A stretch of 64,000 nucleotides of DNA, taken from Clostridia bacterium (GTDB lineage Bacteria > Bacillota > Clostridia > Lachnospirales > Lachnospiraceae). Position numbers and translations under genes: made by a program. Below, piece by piece: positions 38,694-47,466 of the stretch (the stretch's first letter is position 1; the number at the start of each line of letters is the position of its first letter). Below the pieces are notes generated by a model. That model searched no databases, was not told the DNA's origin, and was given only the letters and a program-made list of their open reading frames with translations. The DNA is taken from NCBI GenBank assembly GCA_910574835.1, contig CAJTDE010000016.1:27966-91965 (forward strand), given 5' to 3'.

Positions 38694-40055
38694 ATGATGT
38701 ATGATATTGCCGTCATCCATGCTCAGATTGTTGGTGAAACCTCCATTTATTCAGGCAACATTTATATAAAGGATGGTCTCTTTGCCGCTATCACAGATGA
38801 AACGCAGCCTCTATATGAAGCAAAGGAAATCATTGATGCACATAGCAACTATGTTTTTCCCGGACTCGTTGATACTCACTCCCATCTGGGAGACCCGGGC
38901 TATGGCGAGGTGGAATCCGCCGAATGTGCCACTGCCGCCGCTGCTGTCGGCGGTTTTACCACCTGCATCGATATGCCGAATAATGTTCCTACGATTTTAA
39001 ATTCCGAACGCTTTTATAAAAAAACGGAGCGTCTTGAGCGGGAATGTATGGTAGATTACGCATTATACGGCGCTCTTGTGAAAGACAACCAAAAGGAGCT
39101 TAAAGGGCTTCATGATGCGGGTGCTATCGCTTTTAAGTCTTTTCTTCACTGCGGCGGCGGGGATTTCACTTATCCCACCATGTATGAAGCTAAGTTAGCT
39201 CTGGAGGAAATCAAGAAGTTTAACGGGCTTGCCGCTTTCCACTGTGAAGAGACAAGTATCAATGACGGACTTTTAGAAAAAATGAAACTTGAAAAGCTTT
39301 GCACCCGGCAGGCTTTTCTGGACAGCCGCCCCGTTTATTCCGAAGTAATGGCTTCCAAAAATATGATAGAGCTCGCAAGGGCTACCGGCTGCCGGCTTCA
39401 AATCTGCCATGTAAGCCATCCGGCAGTGGCGAAAGCTATTTCCGAAGCACGCAAAGAGGGCGTTGACGTAACCGGAGAAACCTGTGTTCATTATCTTGTG
39501 TTTACGGAAAATGATCTTCTTGAAAAGGGCTGCCTTTTTAAATGCGCACCACCGCTGCGCAGTCAAAAAGCCAGCGACGAATTATGGAGCTATGTAGAGG
39601 ACGGGACTCTGACCAGCGTCGCTTCTGACCACTCTGCGGGACTTCCCGAACAGAGAGACGATTCTCTTCATCCTATCTACGAATTAGGCAATGGAATCAG
39701 CGGTATCCAAACCGTACTTCAATCCTTTTATAACAAGGCGGTACATATACGAAAAAATTCTCCCTCTTTGATCACTAGGTGTATGAGTGCGGAACCTGCG
39801 CGCCGCTTTGGACTTTATGGCATCAAAGGAGCTATTAAGCCCGGTTTTGATGCGGATCTTGTTATCCTTGATCCGGATAAGACTTGGGAAGTAACTGCCA
39901 AGAGTCTTTATTATTTACAGAAAATTTCCGCCTTTGTCGGAACTAAGGGACGGGGACTTCCTGTTCTGACTATGCTTCGCGGAAAAGTCATTGCAAAAGA
40001 CTATAAGCCCTGCTGTCAACAAGGATATGCCAGATTTCTGCGCGCTCTCCCTTAG
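38694..40055 (+). CDS. Cyclic amidohydrolase, allantoinase/dihydroorotase-like
   Basis: ~453-residue metal-dependent amidohydrolase of the allantoinase/hydantoinase/dihydroorotase group. Metal site: DTHSHLGDPG (canonical HxHxxxPG is HSHLGDPG here), bridging Lys in AIAFKSFLHC, His in AFHCEET, ICHVSH and the Asp in SVASDHSAG. All ligands are present, so it is likely active on a cyclic amide or ureide. AAGGAGTTTG precedes ATG 38694. Divergent from the transporter operon. Confidence 0.88.
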   Translation: MMYDIAVIHAQIVGETSIYSGNIYIKDGLFAAITDETQPLYEAKEIIDAHSNYVFPGLVDTHSHLGDPGYGEVESAECATAAAAVGGFTTCIDMPNNVPTILNSERFYKKTERLERECMVDYALYGALVKDNQKELKGLHDAGAIAFKSFLHCGGGDFTYPTMYEAKLALEEIKKFNGLAAFHCEETSINDGLLEKMKLEKLCTRQAFLDSRPVYSEVMASKNMIELARATGCRLQICHVSHPAVAKAISEARKEGVDVTGETCVHYLVFTENDLLEKGCLFKCAPPLRSQKASDELWSYVEDGTLTSVASDHSAGLPEQRDDSLHPIYELGNGISGIQTVLQSFYNKAVHIRKNSPSLITRCMSAEPARRFGLYGIKGAIKPGFDADLVILDPDKTWEVTAKSLYYLQKISAFVGTKGRGLPVLTMLRGKVIAKDYKPCCQQGYARFLRALP

Positions 40056-40097
40056 CATGTGAACAGTAACGCCAGTTCGTCATTGGAGGAATATTAT

Positions 40098-41390
40098 ATG
40101 CATCAAACTATCAATTTTTCCGTAACGGGAGATTCTCTTGCTGTTAAAAGACTTTGTACGGCCTCCTCTCAGATGCAGGAAATCAGAAATTTATTTGCCT
40201 CTTCGGATGTCTGCTTTACCAATCTGGAAACCTCAATTCATCGATATGAACCGGAGATTTATCCCTCCAGATTCAGCGGAGGCGACTGGGTTGCGGCTCC
40301 GCCGGAAGTACTTTCGGATATGAAATGGCTTGGCTTTAACTTATTCGGCATCCCAAACAACCATAGTCTCGATTGGTCTCATTCCGGTCTGCTGCGCACC
40401 ATCGAAAATTTAAAACGCGCCGAAGTCATTTTTTCCGGTGCAGGGGAAAATCTTGCACAGGCTTGTGCTCCTGCATATCTTGAAACAGCAGGCGGGCGTG
40501 TGGCCTTGATTGCATGCAACTCTTCTTTTGAGTCTTGGCATATGGCAGGAGAGCAGCGCCGGGATCTGCATGGCAGACCCGGTATCTTTGGTATCGAGTT
40601 TGAACGCATACGGCTTATCTCTCGGGAAGAGCTTTCTGTTTTGGAAGGTCTGCATAAAAGGATGATGCGGGAGCATGACGGCTGGATAGAGACAAACGGT
40701 TCCCGCGTATTCCGTTTTGGAACCGATCTGTACCGGCAGGGGGAGCCTGGGGAAGTGACCCGCGTTTGCCATAGCTCTTTAGAGCTTTTAGCTAACAGTA
40801 TTCATGAAGCCCAAAGACAGGCAGATGTTGTTGTTGTCAGCCTTCATTCTCACGAACGAAAAGGACTTGACCCGCATATCCCCGCCGACTTCCAGAAAGA
40901 GCTTGCACATTTCAGCATCGATCAGGGGGCGCACGTTTTTATTGCTCATGGCCCCCATGTACTTCGGGGCGTGGAAATCTATAAGGACTGTCCTGTTCTT
41001 CACGGAATGGGTAATTTTTTTTACCAATGTGAATTGCTGCCGAAGGCTCCTTCTGAATTTTATTCAAAATTTGCGGTATTTAAGGAGCAGGCTTGTACTG
41101 CGGATGTCTATGATTATCGGGTGAATAACGGCGGTATCTTAGGCGAGACTAACCCTGATTACTTCCGTTCCGCCATTGCTTCCTTTTCTATGAAACATGG
41201 TAAGCTAAATGAGTTAACGATATCCCCCATATCATTGCAGTTCTCGGCGCACCGCGCTTCTAAGGGAACGCCAAAGCCGGCTGCCGGACAAGAGGCAGAG
41301 GAGATCCTCTCCCAAATTCAGCGGCTTTCCGAAGCATTTGCCGTATCTTTTACACGAAAAAAGGAAGGTATGGAGCTTCGTCTTGCTTAA
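40098..41390 (+). CDS. CapA/PgsA-like metallophosphatase-fold protein
   Basis: 430 residues of the bacterial capsule-synthesis (PGA_cap) family, a calcineurin-like phosphoesterase fold. Metal-ligand motifs: VTGDSLA, FTNLETSI, GIPNNHSLDW, LHSHERKG and AHGPHVLRG. No signal peptide or membrane anchor is visible, unlike classical CapA, so it may be cytoplasmic. GGAGGAATATT before ATG 40098. Follows the cyclic amidohydrolase by 42 bases and is presumably co-transcribed; its role there is unclear. Confidence 0.82.
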   Translation: MHQTINFSVTGDSLAVKRLCTASSQMQEIRNLFASSDVCFTNLETSIHRYEPEIYPSRFSGGDWVAAPPEVLSDMKWLGFNLFGIPNNHSLDWSHSGLLRTIENLKRAEVIFSGAGENLAQACAPAYLETAGGRVALIACNSSFESWHMAGEQRRDLHGRPGIFGIEFERIRLISREELSVLEGLHKRMMREHDGWIETNGSRVFRFGTDLYRQGEPGEVTRVCHSSLELLANSIHEAQRQADVVVVSLHSHERKGLDPHIPADFQKELAHFSIDQGAHVFIAHGPHVLRGVEIYKDCPVLHGMGNFFYQCELLPKAPSEFYSKFAVFKEQACTADVYDYRVNNGGILGETNPDYFRSAIASFSMKHGKLNELTISPISLQFSAHRASKGTPKPAAGQEAEEILSQIQRLSEAFAVSFTRKKEGMELRLA

Positions 41391-41443
41391 ATTTATCCGC
41401 CTGTCTTAGCCAAATTCATGATGCAATCAAAGTATTGGGCATA

Positions 41444-41485
41444 GGGGCGCCCCAAAATAACGGATGTTTTATTTTGGGGCGCCCC
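41444..41485. terminator. Long perfect hairpin after the CapA-like gene
   Basis: A 16-bp perfect stem (GGGGCGCCCCAAAATA with TATTTTGGGGCGCCCC) and a 10-base loop. No strong T run directly follows, but the inner AAAATA/TATTTT and its position between convergent genes suggest a shared terminator. Confidence 0.7.
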
Positions 41486-41511
41486 GTTAAGTCGGCTCTT
41501 TATTTTATACT

Positions 41512-41625
41512 CTACTGATTCAGATATCTCATAATTCCCATATGTATGGCCCATACCAGCTGATCCTGATATCCCTCATCCTTCAGCTTTCCGTTCTCCT
41601 CCCAGTTGCTTAAAAATCCGCACTC
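41512..41625 (-). pseudogene. C-terminal fragment of a CwlD-like N-acetylmuramoyl-L-alanine amidase
   Basis: Translating the minus strand gives ECGFLSNWEENGKLKDEG, then YQDQLVWAIHMGIMRYLNQ and a stop. This is the last ~38 residues of the Amidase_3/CwlD germination amidase family (typical end ...VECGFLSN...YQ..VAWAIHMG). Upstream of the EC codons the frame still reads (VRLSLEFAPSGTQS) but no longer resembles the family, so homology stops sharply at ~41625. No start codon or ribosome site belongs to it. It is best read as the 3' end of a host gene cut by insertion of the element to the right. Confidence 0.8.
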
Positions 41626-41753
41626 TGATTGCGTTCCAGACGGAGCAAATTCCAATGACAATCGGACTGGCCTGAACGTAAAATGCATACTGCTTCACAC
41701 ATAACGTATCGTTCTAATATTACTTAATCACAATACTTATGTATCTGTCAACA

Positions 41754-41790
41754 GAATGTCCCACGAAATATTGTGGGACATTCTTTATTA
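41754..41790 (+). terminator. Hairpin just before the first element gene
   Basis: GAATGTCCCAC (41754) pairs perfectly with GTGGGACATTC (41773), followed by TTTATT. It lies in front of the ribosome site of the 41802 gene, so it may end read-through transcription from outside or act as an attenuator. Confidence 0.7.
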
Positions 41791-41801
41791 AGGAGGCCAC
41801 T

Positions 41802-42995
41802 ATGGACTATCAATTAGAAATCAAACAGACCGTGGATTATCCCCGGTGCCGCATCTACCGGGAATTCATCCGCACACTCATGGAGGATAGGAACATCCGT
41901 ACAAACGGAAGCTCCTATCTTTTTTATTACATGACACTCTGCTCCTACGCAAACTTCCGTTCTTCCTATCAGAGGCTGGATGGCATTTCCTATCTGGTCG
42001 GTCCCGGAGAATGGATCTGCACGACTTCAGAGCTGTCCGGATGGTTCCGCACACGGTTCCAGCACCAGGCGCTGTCCATCCTCGATTTTCTTCAAGAGCA
42101 GAACTACATAACCTATACCCGGCTCGGCAGGGGGCATCTGATCAAATTCTGCATCACCGGATGGAAAAAGCATAATACCGCTCTCGATTACAACTGCCCA
42201 TGTCTGAAGGATGTGGGCTTTTTCTTTTTCCCGGTTGCTGCTGTCCATGAACTGATCAGCATGGGCAGATGCTCGGAAATGGATATTGTACTGGATCTCT
42301 GGGTACACGCCATCTACAACGACAGCCAGGTCCAGGGCTCTGAACTCGGCCCCGTGGTCTATTTCCGCAACTGCACCGGCAATCCGCTGACCAGCTGCAG
42401 TGACCTTTCCCTGCGCTGGGGCATCTCGAAAGCGACTGCCAGCCGGATACTCAATAAGCTGCAGGAAAAGGAATATCTTTCCCTGGTTTCCTTTACCGGG
42501 CGGCATGGCAGTGTGATCTATCTGTGCAGTTACCTGTCTACCATGTTTAATATCAGTGACGTCATGATCGACAAAGAGGAGGTTTCCATGACATTCCAGG
42601 TTCCTGTCCATATTACGGAGAATGCTTCCATTCCGGAAAATACTGCTGTCAGAGAAGAGCAGATTTACACAGCGGAGGAGCCGGATACCGTTTCATCCCT
42701 GTCCGGTAGCGTTTCAAAATCCCACATCTGCCAGATCATCCGAAAAACGGCAGAAATCCTTGCAGCACAAGGGGTTCCATGCTGTGAATGCCCCGAAACC
42801 CTGTATAAGTTATATCCCTTATCCGACTGCAGGGAAACTGATTTTAGGTATTCGCTGAAGATATGCTGTCTGGATGGAAGCATCCCTTACCAGTTTGAGC
42901 TGACGCTTTCCCCAATCCGGCCCTCTGGCAGCACCGCCATCCCCATTGAAGAACAAAGTCCCGAAACAACAACCATCCATGCAGAGAGGAGATAG
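41802..42995 (+). CDS. Winged-helix element protein
   Basis: 397 residues, AAGGAGG just before ATG 41802. A helix-turn-helix-like segment around residues 195-235 (SLRWGISKATASRILNKLQ) suggests DNA binding. The first 190 residues hold a replication-initiator-like or MarR-like winged region (FQHQALSILDFLQEQNYI, with TYTRLGRGHLIKFCITGW). The C-terminal ~130 residues are low-complexity with a Cys-rich patch. Common as the first gene in Lachnospiraceae conjugative elements; the exact role is not known to me. GC content and codon use are host-like, unlike the cargo. Confidence 0.65.
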   Translation: MDYQLEIKQTVDYPRCRIYREFIRTLMEDRNIRTNGSSYLFYYMTLCSYANFRSSYQRLDGISYLVGPGEWICTTSELSGWFRTRFQHQALSILDFLQEQNYITYTRLGRGHLIKFCITGWKKHNTALDYNCPCLKDVGFFFFPVAAVHELISMGRCSEMDIVLDLWVHAIYNDSQVQGSELGPVVYFRNCTGNPLTSCSDLSLRWGISKATASRILNKLQEKEYLSLVSFTGRHGSVIYLCSYLSTMFNISDVMIDKEEVSMTFQVPVHITENASIPENTAVREEQIYTAEEPDTVSSLSGSVSKSHICQIIRKTAEILAAQGVPCCECPETLYKLYPLSDCRETDFRYSLKICCLDGSIPYQFELTLSPIRPSGSTAIPIEEQSPETTTIHAERR

Positions 42996-43000
42996 ACACT

Positions 43001-43540
43001 ATGGCAAACACAAGACCGAACAAAAACATTCCAACACAGGAAGAGAACCTCCTGTTCCATGATACCTGGAAACTGCTGAAGAATTACAGGGATGCTGTCT
43101 GGAACCTGGAACTGGCTGTCCAACAGGTACGCAGCACCTTTGAAATTGAGTACGGGAGCAGCATTGAGGAATTTCTGGATTCCATGTATATCGCAGGGGC
43201 GGATGTAGGAGGAACCAAACTGGAGAACTATGCAAAGAGCATTGAGCGGAGCAATAAGATGCTCACACTCTTAAACTCTGCTGTGGATATCCTGCGGAGT
43301 AAGCATAAGCATGGAGAACAGTATTACTGGATCCTCTACTACAGCTATCTGTCTCCTCAACAGCTTCAAAATACGGATGAGATCATTGAGAACCTGCGCC
43401 CGCATATAGCAAATATATCCCCCAGGACCTATTACCGGAAACGCCCGGAGGCGGTACAGGCGCTCAGTTCTATTCTGTGGGGATATACTTCCAAAGGCTG
43501 TCTGGAGATGCTGGATAAGTTCTTTCCAGAAGGGAAATGA
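43001..43540 (+). CDS. Small helical element protein, sigma-region-4/ArpU-like
   Basis: 179 residues, all-helical, starting 5 bases after the previous stop with AGAGGAG upstream. The C-terminal part (IANISPRTYYRKRPEAVQAL) looks like a helix-turn-helix of the ArpU/RinA or sigma-70 region 4 type found in phage and element late regulators. It is probably an element transcription regulator, with low certainty. Confidence 0.5.
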   Translation: MANTRPNKNIPTQEENLLFHDTWKLLKNYRDAVWNLELAVQQVRSTFEIEYGSSIEEFLDSMYIAGADVGGTKLENYAKSIERSNKMLTLLNSAVDILRSKHKHGEQYYWILYYSYLSPQQLQNTDEIIENLRPHIANISPRTYYRKRPEAVQALSSILWGYTSKGCLEMLDKFFPEGK

Positions 43541-43597
43541 TAGACATTTCATAGACTGGCACTCATAATGGTCTAAAAAACAGGAGAGTGCCAGTTT

Positions 43598-44521
43598 ATG
43601 AATACTTTAAATGATTATGTTGCGGAATATATTGAATATTGTGAATACAGGAAGCGCCTTGACCGGAAAACATTGAAAGCGTATCGGATTGATCTGAAAC
43701 AGTATGTATATTATCTTCAAAATATCTCTGAGTTTTATTTCAAGGATAACCTTGATAAATATATTACCCATCTACATAAGCAGTATAAGCCGAAAACAGT
43801 CAAACGTAAGATTGCAAGTTTAAAGGCATTTTTTCATTATATGGAGTACAAAGAGATTTTATCGGAAAACCCATTTACCAAACTGGATATCCGCTTTCGA
43901 GAAGCAAAACTTTTGCCTAAGACAATTCCTTTTCACTCCTTACAGACCTTCCTTTCCACCTTATATCAGCAAAAAGCACAGGCCACATCAACATACCAGC
44001 TTCGTTGCTGTATACGGGATATTGCTGTTATAGAACTTTTATTTGCTACGGGTATGCGTATATCTGAACTGTGCTCCCTGCGCCCATCGAATATAGATTT
44101 AGTCAGCAATAATATATTAATCTATGGCAAAGGAGCCAAGGAGAGAATCCTGCAAATCGGTAATCCAGAGGTCCTCTCGGCTCTTTCTTTATATCATGAG
44201 ACTTTTAAGTCTGATATTGATATTTGTGGATATTTCTTTGTGAACAGACTGCAGAAGAAATTGTCAGATCAGTCCGTTCGCTATATGATTACACGTTATG
44301 CTCAACTTGCTGGAATTGAACAGCATTTGACACCGCATATGTTCCGGCATTCTTTTGCTACTCTGCTTTTAGAGCAGGATGTGGATATCCGGTATATACA
44401 GAGAATGTTAGGACACAGTTCTATCAGCACGACTGAAATTTATACGCATGTGTCCAATACAAAGCAAAAAGATATTTTAATACACAAACATCCAAGAAAT
44501 TACATGAAAACAAAAGTTTAA
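43598..44521 (+). CDS. Tyrosine recombinase (integrase)
   Basis: 307 residues of the XerC/D-like tyrosine recombinase family. N-terminal SAM-like core-binding domain (1-~90), catalytic domain with Arg in ATGMRISELCSLR (~151), Lys in KGAKERILQI, HxxR in TPHMFRHSFATLL (~250), and GHSSISTTEIYTHV holding the second His and the nucleophilic Tyr (~281). All six catalytic residues are present. No arm-binding domain, as in short Xer-type integrases. A likely enzyme for excision and integration at the CwlD-like target. No excisionase is visible next to it. Confidence 0.92.
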   Translation: MNTLNDYVAEYIEYCEYRKRLDRKTLKAYRIDLKQYVYYLQNISEFYFKDNLDKYITHLHKQYKPKTVKRKIASLKAFFHYMEYKEILSENPFTKLDIRFREAKLLPKTIPFHSLQTFLSTLYQQKAQATSTYQLRCCIRDIAVIELLFATGMRISELCSLRPSNIDLVSNNILIYGKGAKERILQIGNPEVLSALSLYHETFKSDIDICGYFFVNRLQKKLSDQSVRYMITRYAQLAGIEQHLTPHMFRHSFATLLLEQDVDIRYIQRMLGHSSISTTEIYTHVSNTKQKDILIHKHPRNYMKTKV

Positions 44522-45078
44522 CTTTTACTGACATCTAATCCATAATCATTGTTAAGTGCCGATATATGCACTTCCATACCTATCAGTGCATTTAACCGCT
44601 GTTTGCTCATTACTAACTGCTCTATTACTATATTATCATCGTTGCTCAGCACACATTGGTATATACGATATCCTGCAATCTCTAACGCAATATTGATACT
44701 ATAATAATTATGCCTTATACACAAATATCCAAGTGTAACAAAGAATACTAAAAACAAGACAACTTGATGCCATAGTGTAAAATCAAATGCAAACAGCGGT
44801 AATATATAAGATAACAAGTACTCAGCTGTTATCGCCTTTTCCTCCTTCGCAAGTTTTAGCGTATATATTGTAGCGCCTTCTTTTCCTTGCCTATGAATCT
44901 CGCAATATATAACCGCAAGACTTATACACATACCAGCTAATATACAAAACATACTGATATATTCTGTCATTTTATTTGTCGTATTTTCCAATATACTTAA
45001 TATGTCTAGAAATAATACTGAAATCCATAGGGGCATAAACGAAACAAAATATAAGCTAATCGAAAAAAATCTTGACAT
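44518..45078 (-). CDS. kwaA: Four-TM membrane protein, KwaA-like (Kiwa defence)
   Basis: 186 residues, four hydrophobic segments (~5-25, 41-60, 87-103, 103-123) and a ~60-residue cytoplasmic tail. Paired with the KwaB-like gene upstream (18 bases apart), it fits the Kiwa anti-phage system, in which a membrane sensor KwaA acts with KwaB. The identification rests on the pairing, topology and size; the sequence itself is not very conserved. Ends overlapping the integrase stop on the opposite strand by 4 bases. Confidence 0.7.
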   Translation of the reverse strand: MSRFFSISLYFVSFMPLWISVLFLDILSILENTTNKMTEYISMFCILAGMCISLAVIYCEIHRQGKEGATIYTLKLAKEEKAITAEYLLSYILPLFAFDFTLWHQVVLFLVFFVTLGYLCIRHNYYSINIALEIAGYRIYQCVLSNDDNIVIEQLVMSKQRLNALIGMEVHISALNNDYGLDVSKS

Positions 45079-45095
45079 ATATTACACCTACCTGC

Positions 45096-46025
45096 TCATT
45101 TCCACTTTCTTGCACTTGAAACTTCTACTGGCTGTTCCTCAAACGGATCAACCATTCCTCTATTACATAATAACCTCACCAGTTTGTCAGCCGCCTCAAT
45201 AATTGATGTATCAAACGCTCCATCTTTTAATGGAATTTCAAATAATTCAGAATACTGTCTTCTCGCGCTTTCATCTGTTAATCTTCGAAAGCGTCCTTCA
45301 TTGAAGGAAACAAACATTCTCGGATGATGACCTGTCCTTGCAACATTTCCAAAAACATTACCATCAGAGAGAATCCCACTCTGTTCCAACATAGTCACTT
45401 TATTATTACAGACTGTCCTATATGCCCGTTCCATATTAAATAATCTTTCTCCAGACATTGTTATAAAATATATCTTATCATTTAAAATCATAACATCAAT
45501 GGCTGGACGTAATGAAAGTACCTTTGTTTCAATTTCTTTAAAAGCATTCTTCTCATGTAGAAATTTGTGTTTGAGCGTAGTAACTGGGTTCTGCATAGAA
45601 ATCAATTTTACACTTATCTCCTCAGTATCTATTATCACTCTCCCTTGTATAACATATGCCTGCAATCTTTGGCTTAATGGATCTGCTTCCTGCTCAGCAT
45701 TAGCTAGCGCTGTAACAAAGGCTGAGTATTCTTCAGCAATTAACGGATCTCGTGTTTTCAATGTATAAACGGTATTCCCATCCATAGTACCATCATACTC
45801 CTGCACCCTTAAAGAAGAATTCAATTCACATTTGTCTACCTTACTATAATGATCCGAAATTTCTTCAACAAATTGGTTTAGTTTTCCTTGGGGAGATAAA
45901 TTGATTGAAAAAGCTGCGTACTCTGTTCCCTTAGTTTTACTGGTTTTTATTCTTAACAGCTGAATCGCCCAAACCTCGCACCTATTCAAGCACTTAAAAG
46001 CTGACTGTAACTTTTCCAGTGACAT
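45096..46025 (-). CDS. kwaB: KwaB-like protein (DUF4868, Kiwa defence)
   Basis: 309 residues resembling the DUF4868 family: the VMILNDKIYFITMSGERLF segment, NMERAYRTVCNNK and the C-terminal ARRQYSELFEIPLKDG. Kiwa KwaB is proposed to act on DNA or phage replication after signalling by KwaA. Here kwaB precedes kwaA. AT-rich with low-GC codon use. A sigma-A promoter (46062-46090) and the 19-bp repeat lie upstream. An uncharacterised DUF4868 protein is the alternative. Confidence 0.72.
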   Translation of the reverse strand: MSLEKLQSAFKCLNRCEVWAIQLLRIKTSKTKGTEYAAFSINLSPQGKLNQFVEEISDHYSKVDKCELNSSLRVQEYDGTMDGNTVYTLKTRDPLIAEEYSAFVTALANAEQEADPLSQRLQAYVIQGRVIIDTEEISVKLISMQNPVTTLKHKFLHEKNAFKEIETKVLSLRPAIDVMILNDKIYFITMSGERLFNMERAYRTVCNNKVTMLEQSGILSDGNVFGNVARTGHHPRMFVSFNEGRFRRLTDESARRQYSELFEIPLKDGAFDTSIIEAADKLVRLLCNRGMVDPFEEQPVEVSSARKWK

Positions 46026-46061
46026 TCGCCTTTCCTCCGTATCATTAGTATTGATAGGGAT

Positions 46062-46090
46062 AATATAACATAATTATTCAGTTTTGTCAT
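46062..46090 (-). promoter_or_regulatory. Sigma-A promoter of kwaB
   Basis: Minus strand ATGACA, 17-base spacer, TATATT, ~37 bases from the ATG. The 19-bp repeat 46093-46111 abuts the -35 box on its upstream side, so a protein bound there could activate or repress. Confidence 0.7.
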
Positions 46091-46092
46091 TG

Positions 46093-46111
46093 AAGGATAA
46101 TACTAGATTAT
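46093..46111 (+). repeat. 19-bp inverted repeat, left copy
   Basis: AAGGATAATACTAGATTAT, exact reverse complement of 50260-50278. Together with the next base the site contains GATAAT-N5-ATTATC, an imperfect palindrome like an operator. The left copy is 68 bases upstream of the kwaB start; the right copy is 61 bases upstream of the 910-residue gene. Confidence 0.85.
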
Positions 46112-46401
46112 CAAATAATTTAAAATTATCTGTTGAGGTTGGCTTAATAAAGATCGGATAGATAATCACACATAATTTATCAATTTTAAATATAAGAGAT
46201 GAACAAATGTGTTGATGTAAACATAAGATTTGGCAGTTAACATCTATGTTTTGAAATAGAATGATTTATGTCTCTGTTTCCTTAAAAAAATTCTTAAATT
46301 ATAAAAAATTGAGAGATTTGCCGTATATTACAAAACCGCATAAATACCTGATATTCAGAGGTTGGTTTGTGTCTATTTACATAGTATAAAGGAGGTAAAT
46401 T
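46112..46401. other. AT-rich gap before the glycosyltransferase gene
   Basis: 290 bases of AT-rich sequence with no convincing gene. TTGCCG, 17-base spacer, TAAATA at ~46318-46346 could be a weak promoter for the glycosyltransferase gene, and AAGGAGGT precedes its ATG. I see nothing else. Confidence 0.4.
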
Positions 46402-47466
46402 ATGTTAGCATCGATAATCATTGCTCTTGACTCAGGAGAAAATTTCACCAGAAATTTTTTGTATTTCTTAAGCGACTATGAATCCATTGAAAATTATGAA
46501 ATAATTTTTATCTCTGATGGCAATAATGAAATTGATTATAAGCAAATTATATCTGAATTTTTCAAAAAAAATTACATATATATTGGTAATAAACAAAAAC
46601 AAGGTTATAGTATAGTAAATAATATTGCAGTTCAATATGCATCTTCCGACATACTGATTTTCATGAATTCTGACATTATCTTATGTAAAAACTGTTTAGA
46701 ATATCTTATCGATGCTTTTTCTGATATGAATGTTGATGCCGTTCAGCCATTACTTATTTATCCGCAAAATATGCTTACTCAAAGTACGGGCCATGTTTTT
46801 TGCCAGTATTATAATACTCATTTGTTAGAAAACAGACCAATAACAGATGAAATTGTTAAACAAGCGGGATACCGCAAATCTTTTACAACTGCTTTATGTT
46901 CCATCAGAAAAAATATATTTGAAAAATACGGTGGATTTGATACTAAATATTTTAATGCATGGGAGGGAATGGAATTGGGATTAAAAATAACTTCTAATGG
47001 TGGAAAATGTTTTTATAATCCTCAAGCGAAAGCATACCATATCAGAGGCGGCGGACGGGGACAATATAAAATTGATGAAACACCCCAGACAGCATATTTT
47101 TGGTCCAATTGGGGAGACAAAATTTCTGAAAATCTGTCCGAAATTTTAAACATACAATTTGAACACATGAATATGAAGGGAAAATATTTCCTGCTAAATT
47201 TTAGTAGTATAAAAGACTTTAAATATATATTTAATAATTTTTCGATTCACGTATATGATTCTGTAAATTATACAGAATTATCGGGAAATTCCAATATAGA
47301 ATTTTTTAAGACTATTCCTTATTTTTGGCTTACTTTTAAAGACAATATACTGTATTTAGCAAATAATTATACGGTTATTAAAAATAATAAATTATGGTAT
47401 GATATGCGTAAAAATAATAATGATTTAATTATTGATTTAGCTGGCAATTGCATAAAGTGTATATAA
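46402..47466 (+). CDS. Family 2 glycosyltransferase
   Basis: 354-residue GT2-type enzyme. N-terminal Rossmann core with IIFISDGN, the metal-binding SD motif in ILIFMNSDIIL (~90) and the acceptor-site-like YFNAWEGMELGLKI (~190). Transfers a sugar from a nucleotide-sugar to an unknown acceptor. AAGGAGG before ATG. Very AT-rich, unlike host genes. Convergent and directly abutting the 910-residue gene, with no base between stop codons. Its role in a defence block is unclear; it may be unrelated surface-modification cargo. Confidence 0.88.
   Translation: MLASIIIALDSGENFTRNFLYFLSDYESIENYEIIFISDGNNEIDYKQIISEFFKKNYIYIGNKQKQGYSIVNNIAVQYASSDILIFMNSDIILCKNCLEYLIDAFSDMNVDAVQPLLIYPQNMLTQSTGHVFCQYYNTHLLENRPITDEIVKQAGYRKSFTTALCSIRKNIFEKYGGFDTKYFNAWEGMELGLKITSNGGKCFYNPQAKAYHIRGGGRGQYKIDETPQTAYFWSNWGDKISENLSEILNIQFEHMNMKGKYFLLNFSSIKDFKYIFNNFSIHVYDSVNYTELSGNSNIEFFKTIPYFWLTFKDNILYLANNYTVIKNNKLWYDMRKNNNDLIIDLAGNCIKCI

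Noticed and set aside
41626..41738. Extension of the CwlD-like frame upstream of ECGFLSN
   Set aside because: The frame reads on but loses all family resemblance, so it is treated as element sequence.
46112..46401. Possible small gene or RNA in the AT-rich gap
   Set aside because: No ORF with ribosome site and no hairpin with T run; only a weak promoter.
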